DNA of 64,000 nt from Saprospiraceae bacterium (GTDB lineage Bacteria > Bacteroidota > Bacteroidia > Chitinophagales > Saprospiraceae): positions 1 through 64,000 of the forward strand of contig JANQPA010000108.1 of the NCBI GenBank assembly GCA_028285545.1. Direction: 5' to 3'. The position numbers were made by a program, and so were the translations under genes. The stretch's first letter is position 1, and every line of letters begins with the position of its first letter. A model generated the notes under the pieces. The model saw only the letters and a program-made list of their open reading frames with translations. It did not search any database and was not told the DNA's origin. This document shows positions 8,926-17,962 of this stretch, in pieces.

Positions 8926-10932
8926 ATGAAAGAACGGTATTCCCCATTTTTACTTTTTGGAGTCTTATTAATTTTATTCAATGCTTGTGATAAGGAAATG
9001 AAAACGATCTATAATAGTTTCGAGGATTACCCAGTATATGATGGGGGTGACCTTGGATTAACTTATACTGCTCAAAAGTCTCAGTTTAAAATATGGGCAC
9101 CTACAGCAACAGAGGTAATACTTAATTTATATGAAGAGGGACTTTTGGGAGAACCTCTTGAAAAACAAAAATTAAGTCCTGGTGAAAATGGAGTTTGGGA
9201 GCTTACAGTCCCAGGTGATCAAAAAAATAAATTCTATACTTTTCAAGTAAATATTGATGGACATTGGTTAGAAGAAGTGCCGGATCCTTATGCAAAGGCG
9301 GTAGGAGCAAATGGGAAGAGAGGAATGGTAGTGGACTTTTCAGAAACCAATCCTGAGGGATGGGAGGAGGATCATCGTCCGCCCTTGTCCGGTTTTGAAG
9401 ATATAATAATCTACGAATTGCATATACGTGATTTGTCTATTTCTCCCGGCTCCGGGATTCAGAATAAAGGGAAGTTTTTGGGATTAAGTGAAACGGGTAC
9501 AGTTAACACAGCTGGATTGACTACAGGCTTGGATCATATTAAAGAAATGGGAGTTACTCATGTCCATTTATTACCTGCCTTTGATTTTAGATCATTAGAT
9601 GAAACCAGACCTGAGGACAATAAATACAATTGGGGATACGACCCCCTAAATTATAATGTGCCGGAAGGAATTTATGCTACTGATCCTTATGATGGCAGCG
9701 TTCGAATACGGGAATTTAAACAAATGGTAAAAGCTTTGCATGACGCAGGATTAAGAGTGATTCTAGACGTTGTTTATAATCATACCGGATTTACTGAAAA
9801 CTCAAATTTTAATCAATTGGTACCTAGGTATTACTATCGCCAGGACACAATGGGGAATTTTGCTAACGGATCTGCATGTGGGAATGAAACGGCTTCTGAT
9901 CGTCCCATGATGCGCAAATTTATTATCGAATCAGTCAGGCATTGGATAGAGGAATATCATCTTGATGGCTTTCGATTTGATTTAATGGCCCTGCACGATA
10001 TAGAAACCATGAATCAGGTCAGTAAAATGGCCCAGGATATAGATCCCACTATTTTTATTTACGGTGAAGGCTGGCAGGCTGGAGGAAGTCCTCTTCTACC
10101 GGAAAAGCAAGCTACTAAATTCCAGGCTGCACAATTAGACCAAATAGCGGTATTCAGTGATGATATCCGAGATGCAATTAAAGGCCATGTTTTTACTCCG
10201 GAGCAAGGAGGATTTGTAAGTGGTTATGAAGGATTAAAAGAGAGTATTAAATTTGGAGTAGTCGCTTCCACCCAGCATCCACAAATTGATTATTCTAAAG
10301 TCAATTATTCAAAGGCATCTTATGCTGATTCTCCACTTAAAACCATAAGCTATGTTTCCTGTCATGATAACAATACATTGTGGGACAAACTAGCGCTTAG
10401 CAGACCAGAAGCCTCTTCTGATGACCGTAAAAAAATGGCTCAATTGGCTTTGACCATAGTGCTCACCTCCCAAGGGGTACCCTTTCTACATGCCGGATCT
10501 GAATTTTTAAGAACTAAGCAAGGCGTGGAAAACTCCTTTGAATCCCCGGATGTTATCAATCAAATTGATTGGGACAGAAAAACTGAACATCAAGATCTGG
10601 TAAAATATATCCAGGATCTAATTCAACTAAGGAAGATGCATCCTGCATTTAGAATGAAGGAATCGGAACAAATTCAAAGGCATCTGGAGTTTTTACCAAT
10701 TGAGGATGAATTAATGCTTGCTTACCTGTTAAAAAATTATGCTAACGAGGATGAATGGGAAAACATTTTCATTGCCTTCAATGCAAATAATACCTCCCAA
10801 AGCCTGGTACTTCCAGATGGAAAGTGGATGCCGGTAATCCAGAATTATCAGATAAGAAATACTAATGAGGAAAGAGTATTAGAAGGCAATATTAAAATTG
10901 AGCCCTATTCTGCCATAATATTAAGGAAGTGA
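8926..10932 (+). CDS. pulA: Type I pullulanase, lipoprotein
   Basis: This is a 668-residue alpha-1,6-debranching enzyme of glycoside hydrolase family 13 acting on pullulan or branched glucans. A lipoprotein signal ends at Cys21 (LILFNAC). A CBM48/isoamylase N-terminal domain covers about residues 45-140 (KIWAPTATEVILNLY). The TIM-barrel follows, with the pullulanase signature YNWGYDP (234-240), region I DVVYNH, nucleophile Asp352 (DGFRFD), acid/base Glu381 (YGEGWQ) and Asp481 (SCHDN). All catalytic residues are present. It is probably anchored to a membrane by the lipid. No other polysaccharide-utilisation genes (SusC/D) lie nearby, so it is a stand-alone glucan enzyme. Confidence 0.93.
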   Translation: MKERYSPFLLFGVLLILFNACDKEMKTIYNSFEDYPVYDGGDLGLTYTAQKSQFKIWAPTATEVILNLYEEGLLGEPLEKQKLSPGENGVWELTVPGDQKNKFYTFQVNIDGHWLEEVPDPYAKAVGANGKRGMVVDFSETNPEGWEEDHRPPLSGFEDIIIYELHIRDLSISPGSGIQNKGKFLGLSETGTVNTAGLTTGLDHIKEMGVTHVHLLPAFDFRSLDETRPEDNKYNWGYDPLNYNVPEGIYATDPYDGSVRIREFKQMVKALHDAGLRVILDVVYNHTGFTENSNFNQLVPRYYYRQDTMGNFANGSACGNETASDRPMMRKFIIESVRHWIEEYHLDGFRFDLMALHDIETMNQVSKMAQDIDPTIFIYGEGWQAGGSPLLPEKQATKFQAAQLDQIAVFSDDIRDAIKGHVFTPEQGGFVSGYEGLKESIKFGVVASTQHPQIDYSKVNYSKASYADSPLKTISYVSCHDNNTLWDKLALSRPEASSDDRKKMAQLALTIVLTSQGVPFLHAGSEFLRTKQGVENSFESPDVINQIDWDRKTEHQDLVKYIQDLIQLRKMHPAFRMKESEQIQRHLEFLPIEDELMLAYLLKNYANEDEWENIFIAFNANNTSQSLVLPDGKWMPVIQNYQIRNTNEERVLEGNIKIEPYSAIILRK

Positions 10933-10945
10933 TAAAGTAAAAATT

Positions 10946-10995
10946 AGAAGGTAAAATAGTCTTTCTACCTTTTACCTTCTACTTTCTACTTTTTA
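10946..10995. repeat. Heptamer array with hairpin arm
   Basis: Five degenerate heptamers (CTTTCTA, CCTTTTA, CCTTCTA, CTTTCTA, CTTTTTA) run from 10961 to 10995. An inverted arm AGAAGGTAAAA at 10946-10956 pairs perfectly with 10970-10980, leaving a 13-base loop. It follows the pullulanase stop and may also terminate that transcript. Confidence 0.75.
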
Positions 10996-11003
10996 TATCT
11001 TTG
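10996..11003 (+). promoter_or_regulatory. Bacteroidota -7 element
   Basis: TATCTTTG matches the TAnnTTTG consensus exactly and lies 22 bases before the ATG of the next lipoprotein gene. No TTG is seen at the -33 distance, because the heptamer array occupies that place. Confidence 0.45.
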
Positions 11004-11025
11004 AGGCTTAAAAATTCTAGAAACT

Positions 11026-11592
11026 ATGATGCAACATATTAAACCCGCCATTTTCTTTTATTTGGGGGCCCTAACCTTTCTTGTTTTTGCCTGTCAAGGA
11101 AGTAATAATGCCGATGAGGCCGCCATTAATATGATGATGGATGGAATGAAAGACAAAATCCCTGTGTTCACAAATACTAAAATTTATATTAATACGATTA
11201 ATGAAGAAATCCAGCAATTGGAGAGTCGTGGTCCCTTGACCGTTACCAGAGATGGACAAAATTATGAAGTTAGGGTTTCTTATAAAGATGGTGAACCGGT
11301 ATTGATCCATACACAAACTCCGATGGGAAATCAGCAATCCTGGTATTATCTGGAACATCGAAAACTGGTAAGTCTAATGGAAGTTGGAAGGGAAGGCCCC
11401 AACTATTTTGAGAATCAATTTTTTTATCAGGGAGATACTCTTTTAGCTGCGCTTCATCGGCAGGCAAAAAAATCAAAAGACCTTGGCAGCAAAGCTTTTC
11501 AGGAGTATGAATCCAATGTTGAGGGGATTGATTTCAGGGTCTTACCAGCAGATGCTTTTGCCTCGGCTATGGAGTTTTTGCAGGGCAGATAA
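11026..11592 (+). CDS. Small lipoprotein of unknown function
   Basis: This is a 188-residue predicted lipoprotein with a hydrophobic signal ending in LVFAC (Cys23), then a short Asn/Ala-rich linker and a mixed alpha/beta domain. A run of methionines (NMMMDGMKD) follows the linker. I recognise no family. It stands in its own transcription unit with a good -7 element just upstream and an independent gene after it, so the neighbourhood gives no function. Confidence 0.7.
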   Translation: MMQHIKPAIFFYLGALTFLVFACQGSNNADEAAINMMMDGMKDKIPVFTNTKIYINTINEEIQQLESRGPLTVTRDGQNYEVRVSYKDGEPVLIHTQTPMGNQQSWYYLEHRKLVSLMEVGREGPNYFENQFFYQGDTLLAALHRQAKKSKDLGSKAFQEYESNVEGIDFRVLPADAFASAMEFLQGR

Positions 11593-11644
11593 GGTTCAAT
11601 CCTGAGAATTGATTTGCCTGTAACTATTTAAAGTTGGTTTCGTA

Positions 11645-11695
11645 TATTAAGATACAATTATTACCACCTCTAAGCCCTAAATTTGTATCTTAATA
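11645..11695. promoter_or_regulatory. 13-bp inverted repeat over a -7 element
   Basis: Arms TATTAAGATACAA (11645-11657) and its exact complement (11683-11695) flank 25 bases. The sequence TAAATTTG (11678-11685), an exact TAnnTTTG match for the downstream protease gene, overlaps the right arm. It may be the terminator of the lipoprotein gene, or an operator for the protease gene. Confidence 0.5.
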
Positions 11696-11754
11696 ATATC
11701 CGGTTTTTCCCCAGGATAAAACTTTGGTTTAAACATTTACAAATTATAATCTAT

Positions 11755-13722
11755 ATGAATAATCTGATCCAACACTTTACTAAGATCATTGTGCTTTGCC
11801 TGCTTGTCAATCAGGCTGTTGCTCAGATTAGTTCAGGGGGGATACCTATTAGCATCAAGCCAAGCAATCGTAAATTTTTTGCCAAAGAAAACCTTAAACC
11901 TCACCTTATTTCTACTTTCAATTTAAAAAAGGTTCAGGAAGAAGATCGCAAGAGTCCTTGGGCTAACCGTTTTGCCGCACCACTTAATGTGGATTATGGG
12001 CTTAATAATTCAGGACAATGGACGGATTTGGAAAATGGAGATCGGGTATGGAGGTTGCAAGTCCAATCAAAGGGCGCTTTGGCCCTTTCAATTTTATATG
12101 ATGATTTTTATATCCCGCCTGGAGGCCAGTTGTTTGTTTACAGTCCGGATAAGAAACAAATGCTAGGAGCATATACCAATAAAAGTAACATGCCCAATAA
12201 TAAGTTTCTGACCGGCTTACTAAAAGGAGATCAGGCCATAGTGGAATATTTTGAGCCTGCCTCTGCAAAGGGCCAGGGACGAATTCATATTTTTAGAGTA
12301 GATCATGCCTATAAAAGAGAAGCTCTAAGGGATAATAGCTATGAATTTCAGGTGCATGCAGGAGTGAATAATGATACTGGTTTTGGTACCTCATTTGAAT
12401 GTCACGAAAACATAAACTGTAATTTGGACCCTGAGGTACAGGAAAAAAAGCGCAGCAGCATTAGGATCATGGTAATTGTAGAGGAAGGTTCAGGTTTCTG
12501 CACCGGTAATTTACTTAATAATACCAGTGTAGATGGGAAACCTTTGGTTTTGACGGCCTTTCATTGTCAGGATGGATTTACTCCTTTATTTGATTTTTGG
12601 AAATTTGATTTTAATTATGAAAGCATAGATTGCAACAATCCAACAGAAGAACCCATCCCACAATCACTTTTAGGCTCCCAATTGCTTGCAGGACGCCAGG
12701 AAAGTGATTTTATCCTTCTTCAGCTTATTTCCCCAATTCCTTCAAGGTTTGATGCCTTTTATTTAGGATGGGATCGATCAACCACAGAGCCAGATACTTC
12801 TATGTATATTCATCATCCCTTTGGAGATATTAAAAAGATAGGACTCATTAATAAAAAAGCTGAAATCTTTGAGTTTCCGATAGAATGGGATAATGATGTA
12901 GAGACTCCTGCTGATCATCATTTTCGAGTGGTTTATACTACTGGTTATTTTCAGCCAGGCTCTTCTGGCGCAGCATTAATTAATAAAGCGGGCCGTTTTG
13001 TTGGTCAACTCCATGGTGGCCGATCTGATTGTAGTTCCACTACTACTGGTTTTTTTGGTCGCTTGGCCATGGCTTGGGAGGGAGGAGGTACCCCCGCCAC
13101 TCGGCTCAAAGACTGGCTGGATCCTCTGGGGACAGAAACGATGACACTGGATGGAACAGAAAATACAGGCTCCGGAGAAGTAAATTTAGGTGGACATGTT
13201 AAAACTTTAAAAGGAGAACCTCTCCCCGGAGTGATCGTTACTCTTGTGGGACCTAAATCGGCTATCGATACTACCGACTCGGAAGGTTTTTATCAATTTC
13301 AAGAATTAATTGCCGGTGAAGAATATGGTTTAAAATTGGAAAAAGAGGGTTTTGCCGTTAATGGTGTAAACATCCTGGATATGATTGTAATTCAAAAACA
13401 CATCCTGGCAATCGATCCCTTGACAGAACTGCCTGAAATGCTTGCTTCGGATGTAGATAGATCTGGCTCCATAAGTACTATTGATCGCATCAAAATCCAA
13501 AAATTAATTATGGGACTGGATCAAACTTTTAGTGATGTACCTTCATGGCAGTTTTTACCAACTGGCTTTGTTTCAGATATGCCGGAAGATCCTCTTAATG
13601 GGAATCTTCCAGAAGTATTTACAGTAGAAAACCTTGAAGAAGATCGAATAGATTTCGATTTTCAGGCCATAAAATCTGGTGATGTTAATAATAGTGCTGA
13701 TCCTAAGGGGCACCAAAAATAA
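11755..13722 (+). CDS. Secreted trypsin-like serine protease with carboxypeptidase-regulatory and dockerin-like repeats
   Basis: From ATG 11755 this is 655 residues. A signal peptide ends near residue 24 (LVNQAVAQ). A prodomain-like region is followed by a chymotrypsin/lysyl-endopeptidase-type domain with a full triad: His270 (TAFHC), Asp318 (ESDFILLQL) and Ser404 (PGSSGAAL). A CarboxypepD_reg-like beta domain (about 475-530) precedes two dockerin-type I-like calcium repeats (VNILDMIVIQKHIL; DVDRSGSISTIDRIKIQK), and GDVNNS closes the protein. No T9SS tail is seen. A TTG at 11683 would extend it into the -7 element and is rejected. It is convergent with the LVIVD protein gene, 7 bases apart. 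Confidence 0.85.
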   Translation: MNNLIQHFTKIIVLCLLVNQAVAQISSGGIPISIKPSNRKFFAKENLKPHLISTFNLKKVQEEDRKSPWANRFAAPLNVDYGLNNSGQWTDLENGDRVWRLQVQSKGALALSILYDDFYIPPGGQLFVYSPDKKQMLGAYTNKSNMPNNKFLTGLLKGDQAIVEYFEPASAKGQGRIHIFRVDHAYKREALRDNSYEFQVHAGVNNDTGFGTSFECHENINCNLDPEVQEKKRSSIRIMVIVEEGSGFCTGNLLNNTSVDGKPLVLTAFHCQDGFTPLFDFWKFDFNYESIDCNNPTEEPIPQSLLGSQLLAGRQESDFILLQLISPIPSRFDAFYLGWDRSTTEPDTSMYIHHPFGDIKKIGLINKKAEIFEFPIEWDNDVETPADHHFRVVYTTGYFQPGSSGAALINKAGRFVGQLHGGRSDCSSTTTGFFGRLAMAWEGGGTPATRLKDWLDPLGTETMTLDGTENTGSGEVNLGGHVKTLKGEPLPGVIVTLVGPKSAIDTTDSEGFYQFQELIAGEEYGLKLEKEGFAVNGVNILDMIVIQKHILAIDPLTELPEMLASDVDRSGSISTIDRIKIQKLIMGLDQTFSDVPSWQFLPTGFVSDMPEDPLNGNLPEVFTVENLEEDRIDFDFQAIKSGDVNNSADPKGHQK

Positions 13723-13729
13723 AATTTTC

Positions 13730-16117
13730 TTATCTCTTTATTAGTTTGTATTTACCTACTGCTCTATTGCCATCAAAAAGATGGGCGAAATAAATACCAG
13801 AAGGTTGATCACTTTGCCACTCAAACAGAGTTCGTTGTGGATTTAATTCTTGTGTAAACACCGATTGCCCAAGAGTATTATAAATAACGATACGTCGATC
13901 CTGCTCAATGGCTGCCGCTTGCAACATGAAGCTTACTTGACTCTTAAAGGGGTTTGGATAAACCCCTTTAATTGCAGAAGGCTCCGGATCAGCATCAGAG
14001 GTGGAGGTGCTAATATTCTCATTAACGATTCTGAATCCATCAAATCCAGCTTCAACAATATGACCACTTTCAGGCGCATCGCCAGTTTCTATAATCAAAA
14101 ATAAAGGCTGGTCGGTAGCTATTAAACTATCCAATGAATATTCGGCCAGTACCCATTGATTAAGGGTTGTTCCGGTTTCTTCAATAAGAGTATAAGTTTC
14201 TTTTGTATTTGTAATAGATATCTTTAGAGTATCATCTACAGGCACTTCTCCTCCTCCATTATAAAACCAATAGTAAAATGAGAGTTTGGGATTACTTAAT
14301 TGACTGATATCAATAGGAGGAGATTGTAATTGAACACGGCCATCATCAACATCATCAGTGCCAGCACTTCCTCCTCTATTACCTGTTATATAGGCCATAT
14401 CTCCTAAATCATTTTCAATATCCTGGCTTGGATTGGCACTGCGGTTTTGATATTTTGTCCCAATTGGCTTTTCCCGGACCCATAAACCAGAAAGGGCGTT
14501 GCCACTTACTTGCCAACCTTGATCCAGGACGAAGTCATCCTCATAGCCAGCCTCCAGCTCGATTGTCAATTCTTCATTATTTAATATGGAAAAAGTGTTG
14601 ATGATCTTTTGCTGGTAACCCCAGGCGGCGGCATAAATCTTATATTCGTCTTCGTAAATATTATTGGCTTCAAAAAGGCCGGCTTGATTAGCGGTTAAAA
14701 CATAACTGGTATCTTCACTTTGTAGCATTACCTGTCCGCCGCCTATGCCTGTTTTTTCAAAGCCATCCACAATCTGCCCACTCAGTGAATAGGAGATTTT
14801 TGGTCTTAAAGCGACGTCTAATTCAGTTAAAATGCCATTTTTAAGCTGTACTTCCACCCGCTCTGTAAAATAACCTGCTTTAGTAAATTCAACAGTGTAG
14901 GTTCCGGCTTCTGCCAGGCCTGTTTTATATTTTCCAAATGGGTCTGTTAAGTTCTGATTTATTTGATCAGCCAGGATGTTTACAGTAACCCCTTTTAAAT
15001 TGTCACCGCTTTTTTTATCAGTTACCAGGCCTTCGAGGTAACAGGCCTTCACATATTTTGGTTTTAGAACAAATAAACCGTTTTCAATGTCTGCAGCTAT
15101 GAGCAAGCCAGAGGGTAAAAAGGGATACACTCCCCAGGCCCCATGAAACCCCGTTTGAAAATTAGGAGAGGTGTCATAATTACCTACTTCTATTAAATTG
15201 TCTGGCCTGCTGGCATCAACTATTACAGCACCATCGGTGTAATAGGAAATAGCCAGCCAATTTTCGATAACGTGAACATTATGAGGAACAACTCCGGTTC
15301 CTATGGTTTCCAAAGGACGAAATTCATCCAAAAGTCTGGCATTGCCTGGGTTGGAAATATCGAAAGCAGCTACTGGAGCATTACTTCTCTCATCAGTAGT
15401 AAAGACTGTTTTTCCGTCGGTAGATGCCCATGCATTATGGGTAAAAGAAAAGGGGGTGGAAGCAAGGGAAACTATGGAAGGGGCATTGACATCTCCAACA
15501 TCATAAATACCTAACTCACCAGAATAGATTTCTGAGGCAAACAAAACTCCATCTTGTACATAAACATCATGAGCATAGGCATTGGTGGCCGGACCAATCA
15601 ATCTGGGTTGACCTGGTTCTGATGCCACATCGGCCATAACCACACCACCTCCGTTAACATTGCAGCCTGCCAGATACACAATTCCTCTATCATCTATATA
15701 TAAATTATGACATTTTTGAAGGGGGAGTCCACCAATGTCTGGCTTCCAATTATAATAGCTCACTGAATCTGGAAGGGTTCTCAAATCAATGATCAACAAT
15801 CCTTCTTTGGTTCCGCCCTGGTCCGTGGTCACATAAGCGAAATCTTTGAAAGTTTTAATGTCTCTCCAAATAGAAAAGGGACCTGGCACAAAAGCTGATT
15901 CAGTAGGTTTGTCTGGTTGAGAAAGGTTAACAATAGAAACTCCAGATCTTAGACCTACAATAGCGTATTCGGTACCATCACTGGCCTGGTATCCCCAAAT
16001 GTCATTAAGAAGGTTGTCATAGGTCATCTGGGAAACGAATTCCATGTTCCTTTGTCCAAATACAGAAGATAAGGCAAGCGTACCAATGAGTGCGCACAGT
16101 AAAATTTTATTCATCAT
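13730..16117 (-). CDS. Choice-of-anchor B/LVIVD repeat protein with T9SS type A tail
   Basis: From ATG 16117 this is 795 residues. The order is a signal peptide (ILLCALIGTLALSSVFGQ), then an LVIVD-type beta-propeller to about residue 360 (repeats such as SIVNLSQPDKP, LLIIDLRTLP, VIVDASRPDN), then two carboxypeptidase-regulatory-like domains and a jelly-roll domain with LSFYYWFYNGGGEVP. The last 80 residues are a Por secretion sorting domain: it opens with GVYPNPF, has YNTLGQSVF and ends GKYKLIKR. Such a tail directs export through T9SS and anchoring at the surface. A GTG at 16144 could add 9 residues but would precede the signal peptide. Function is unknown. Confidence 0.88.
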   Translation of the reverse strand: MMNKILLCALIGTLALSSVFGQRNMEFVSQMTYDNLLNDIWGYQASDGTEYAIVGLRSGVSIVNLSQPDKPTESAFVPGPFSIWRDIKTFKDFAYVTTDQGGTKEGLLIIDLRTLPDSVSYYNWKPDIGGLPLQKCHNLYIDDRGIVYLAGCNVNGGGVVMADVASEPGQPRLIGPATNAYAHDVYVQDGVLFASEIYSGELGIYDVGDVNAPSIVSLASTPFSFTHNAWASTDGKTVFTTDERSNAPVAAFDISNPGNARLLDEFRPLETIGTGVVPHNVHVIENWLAISYYTDGAVIVDASRPDNLIEVGNYDTSPNFQTGFHGAWGVYPFLPSGLLIAADIENGLFVLKPKYVKACYLEGLVTDKKSGDNLKGVTVNILADQINQNLTDPFGKYKTGLAEAGTYTVEFTKAGYFTERVEVQLKNGILTELDVALRPKISYSLSGQIVDGFEKTGIGGGQVMLQSEDTSYVLTANQAGLFEANNIYEDEYKIYAAAWGYQQKIINTFSILNNEELTIELEAGYEDDFVLDQGWQVSGNALSGLWVREKPIGTKYQNRSANPSQDIENDLGDMAYITGNRGGSAGTDDVDDGRVQLQSPPIDISQLSNPKLSFYYWFYNGGGEVPVDDTLKISITNTKETYTLIEETGTTLNQWVLAEYSLDSLIATDQPLFLIIETGDAPESGHIVEAGFDGFRIVNENISTSTSDADPEPSAIKGVYPNPFKSQVSFMLQAAAIEQDRRIVIYNTLGQSVFTQELNPQRTLFEWQSDQPSGIYFAHLFDGNRAVGKYKLIKR

Positions 16118-16203
16118 AATTTCGCGTGTTTCTTGTGATCTCACAATCCAGGGTTCCAGATGTGATTGTTACAGGGCAGATGACGAAAGATACGTGTTTT
16201 TTA

Positions 16204-16641
16204 TTATTTTCTTCTATCTACTATCGCTACTGTTAATCGGCTGACACAAGTTAAACGTCCTTGTTCATCATGAATTTCGATATTCCAGACATGCATACTA
16301 CGGCCAATCCTAATGGCCTTAACTGTACCTGTTACCTGTCCTTTTGTAGCAGGTCGAAGGTGATTGGCATTTATTTCTACTCCAACTGGTGCCTTTTGGC
16401 CAGGATTTTCTATGCAAAAAAGAGAGGCCACACTTCCCAAAGTTTCTGCAAGAGCCACATTGGCACCACCATGTAGAATACCCATCGGTTGTACCGTTCT
16501 TTTGTCAACAGGCATGCTAGCTTTAATATAGTCGTCTCCTACTTCAATAAATTCAACTCCCATACTTTCGTTTAAGGTATTGGGGATGGTGGAATTTAAA
16601 ATATCTAGTTTAGGTTTGGTTTTCCAAAGCATAGTATTCAT
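16204..16641 (-). CDS. PaaI family hotdog thioesterase
   Basis: This is a 145-residue hotdog-fold acyl-CoA thioesterase of the PaaI/YbdB type. The active-site motif MGILHGGANVALAETLGSVAS contains the HGG and the catalytic Glu on the long helix, as in 4-hydroxybenzoyl-CoA and DHNA-CoA thioesterases. The length fits the family. The substrate cannot be fixed; in menaquinone-using Bacteroidota a DHNA-CoA role is possible but no men genes are nearby. It follows the MFS gene by 26 bases and probably shares its transcript. Confidence 0.85.
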   Translation of the reverse strand: MNTMLWKTKPKLDILNSTIPNTLNESMGVEFIEVGDDYIKASMPVDKRTVQPMGILHGGANVALAETLGSVASLFCIENPGQKAPVGVEINANHLRPATKGQVTGTVKAIRIGRSMHVWNIEIHDEQGRLTCVSRLTVAIVDRRK

Positions 16642-16667
16642 GTATTTAAATATTAAATCCAGTTCTG

Positions 16668-17921
16668 TTAAATTTTCTCTTTTCCGGTATTTCCCGTTCG
16701 TTTTGTGTATTTATAGATTAAATAAGCATACCAGGAGACCCCAAAAATATAGAACACAACTGTGATTAAAAAGATGCTTACATATCGAAATTCCCACTGG
16801 CGTAAGAGCCCAAATAATTGCATGGAAATGAACCAGCTACCGGACCATATAGAGGCATTTAGGGCACTAATGATTTCCTGATTGCGTTTTCCAACAAAAT
16901 ACATGGTTAATTCTGTAGTCATAGGGCGTGCAGCTCCCATCAAAGGTTGTCGTAAAACATAAGCTGCAATGGCGATATAAACTGCAAATGACCAATCTTT
17001 ATAGTACTCTGTAGTGGCCATAATAAATAAGGCCAATACGGATAAACTTTGAAATAGGGTAATGGCAACTTTATAGCCAAATTTTCTTCTGATAGATGGC
17101 ATCATAGCCATTACTAAGGCCACTAAAAGGAAAGTAACGGAGCCCATAATGGAGAAGACTTTTGAAGGAATTCCATGTACGTTCAGGAAAAACAAATTGA
17201 TTACCGGGATGGTAAAACCTGCCCCAACGGCAATGATAAATGTGGGTGTTACAGCCTGTATTACTAAGGACCAGTCATATTTTTGAAGCGTCTCTTTAAA
17301 GGGTATTTTATAGGATAATTGTTCATGCCTTGGTATTTTCCTTATAAAAAATAATGCCATAAAGGAAAACGTGGATACTATTTGTAAAGTGAACTTCTCA
17401 TTAAAAAAACTGGGATTGAGTTGATTTGCAAAAAAATAACTAATCCCAATAGAGCAAAGGGTTACACTAAAAGCCAAAAAGAATAAGGAAAATGCCTCCG
17501 AATGCCTCTCGGGTTTGCCATTCAATAGTATATAGGGTAAGGCCGAGACTTGCATACAGGTAAATCCTACTCCCCAGCCCATGGCCGCATAATTCAGAAC
17601 CAGAGTCCAATGTTCCTGAATTGAAATGATGATAAGATGAGAAAATATAGGTATGCTAATGGCTGCAGCAATAAAAAAGGGCCTAAGCTTTCTTCCTTTA
17701 ATGTACAGACCCAATGGAAAGGCTAAAACACAAACGGCCAGAAATCTATAAGATAAAACCTTAGCTACTTGATAGTCGGTGAAGCCCTCCTGTACCATGT
17801 AAAAATTCAGCAATAAGAAAAAAGAAGTATTCACTCCTTCCAGGCAAAACTGAGCTGCTATCAAGTTAAGAATAGGGCGAGAAATTTTTCTGTAATTGTT
17901 AAATGCCGCACTTATTGCCAT
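16668..17921 (-). CDS. MFS transporter
   Basis: This 417-residue integral membrane protein has about twelve hydrophobic segments and short charged loops, the layout of a major facilitator superfamily carrier. The second loop after TM2 carries LGLYIKGRKLR in the position of the MFS motif A. No substrate signature is recognised. It lies 41 bases after miaA and 26 before the thioesterase gene on the same strand, so a miaA-MFS-thioesterase operon is likely, though the functions are not obviously linked. Confidence 0.8.
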   Translation of the reverse strand: MAISAAFNNYRKISRPILNLIAAQFCLEGVNTSFFLLLNFYMVQEGFTDYQVAKVLSYRFLAVCVLAFPLGLYIKGRKLRPFFIAAAISIPIFSHLIIISIQEHWTLVLNYAAMGWGVGFTCMQVSALPYILLNGKPERHSEAFSLFFLAFSVTLCSIGISYFFANQLNPSFFNEKFTLQIVSTFSFMALFFIRKIPRHEQLSYKIPFKETLQKYDWSLVIQAVTPTFIIAVGAGFTIPVINLFFLNVHGIPSKVFSIMGSVTFLLVALVMAMMPSIRRKFGYKVAITLFQSLSVLALFIMATTEYYKDWSFAVYIAIAAYVLRQPLMGAARPMTTELTMYFVGKRNQEIISALNASIWSGSWFISMQLFGLLRQWEFRYVSIFLITVVFYIFGVSWYAYLIYKYTKRTGNTGKEKI

Positions 17922-17962
17922 CAGGACTATAGAATATTAAGGAATTTAGAGGTGGTAGATAT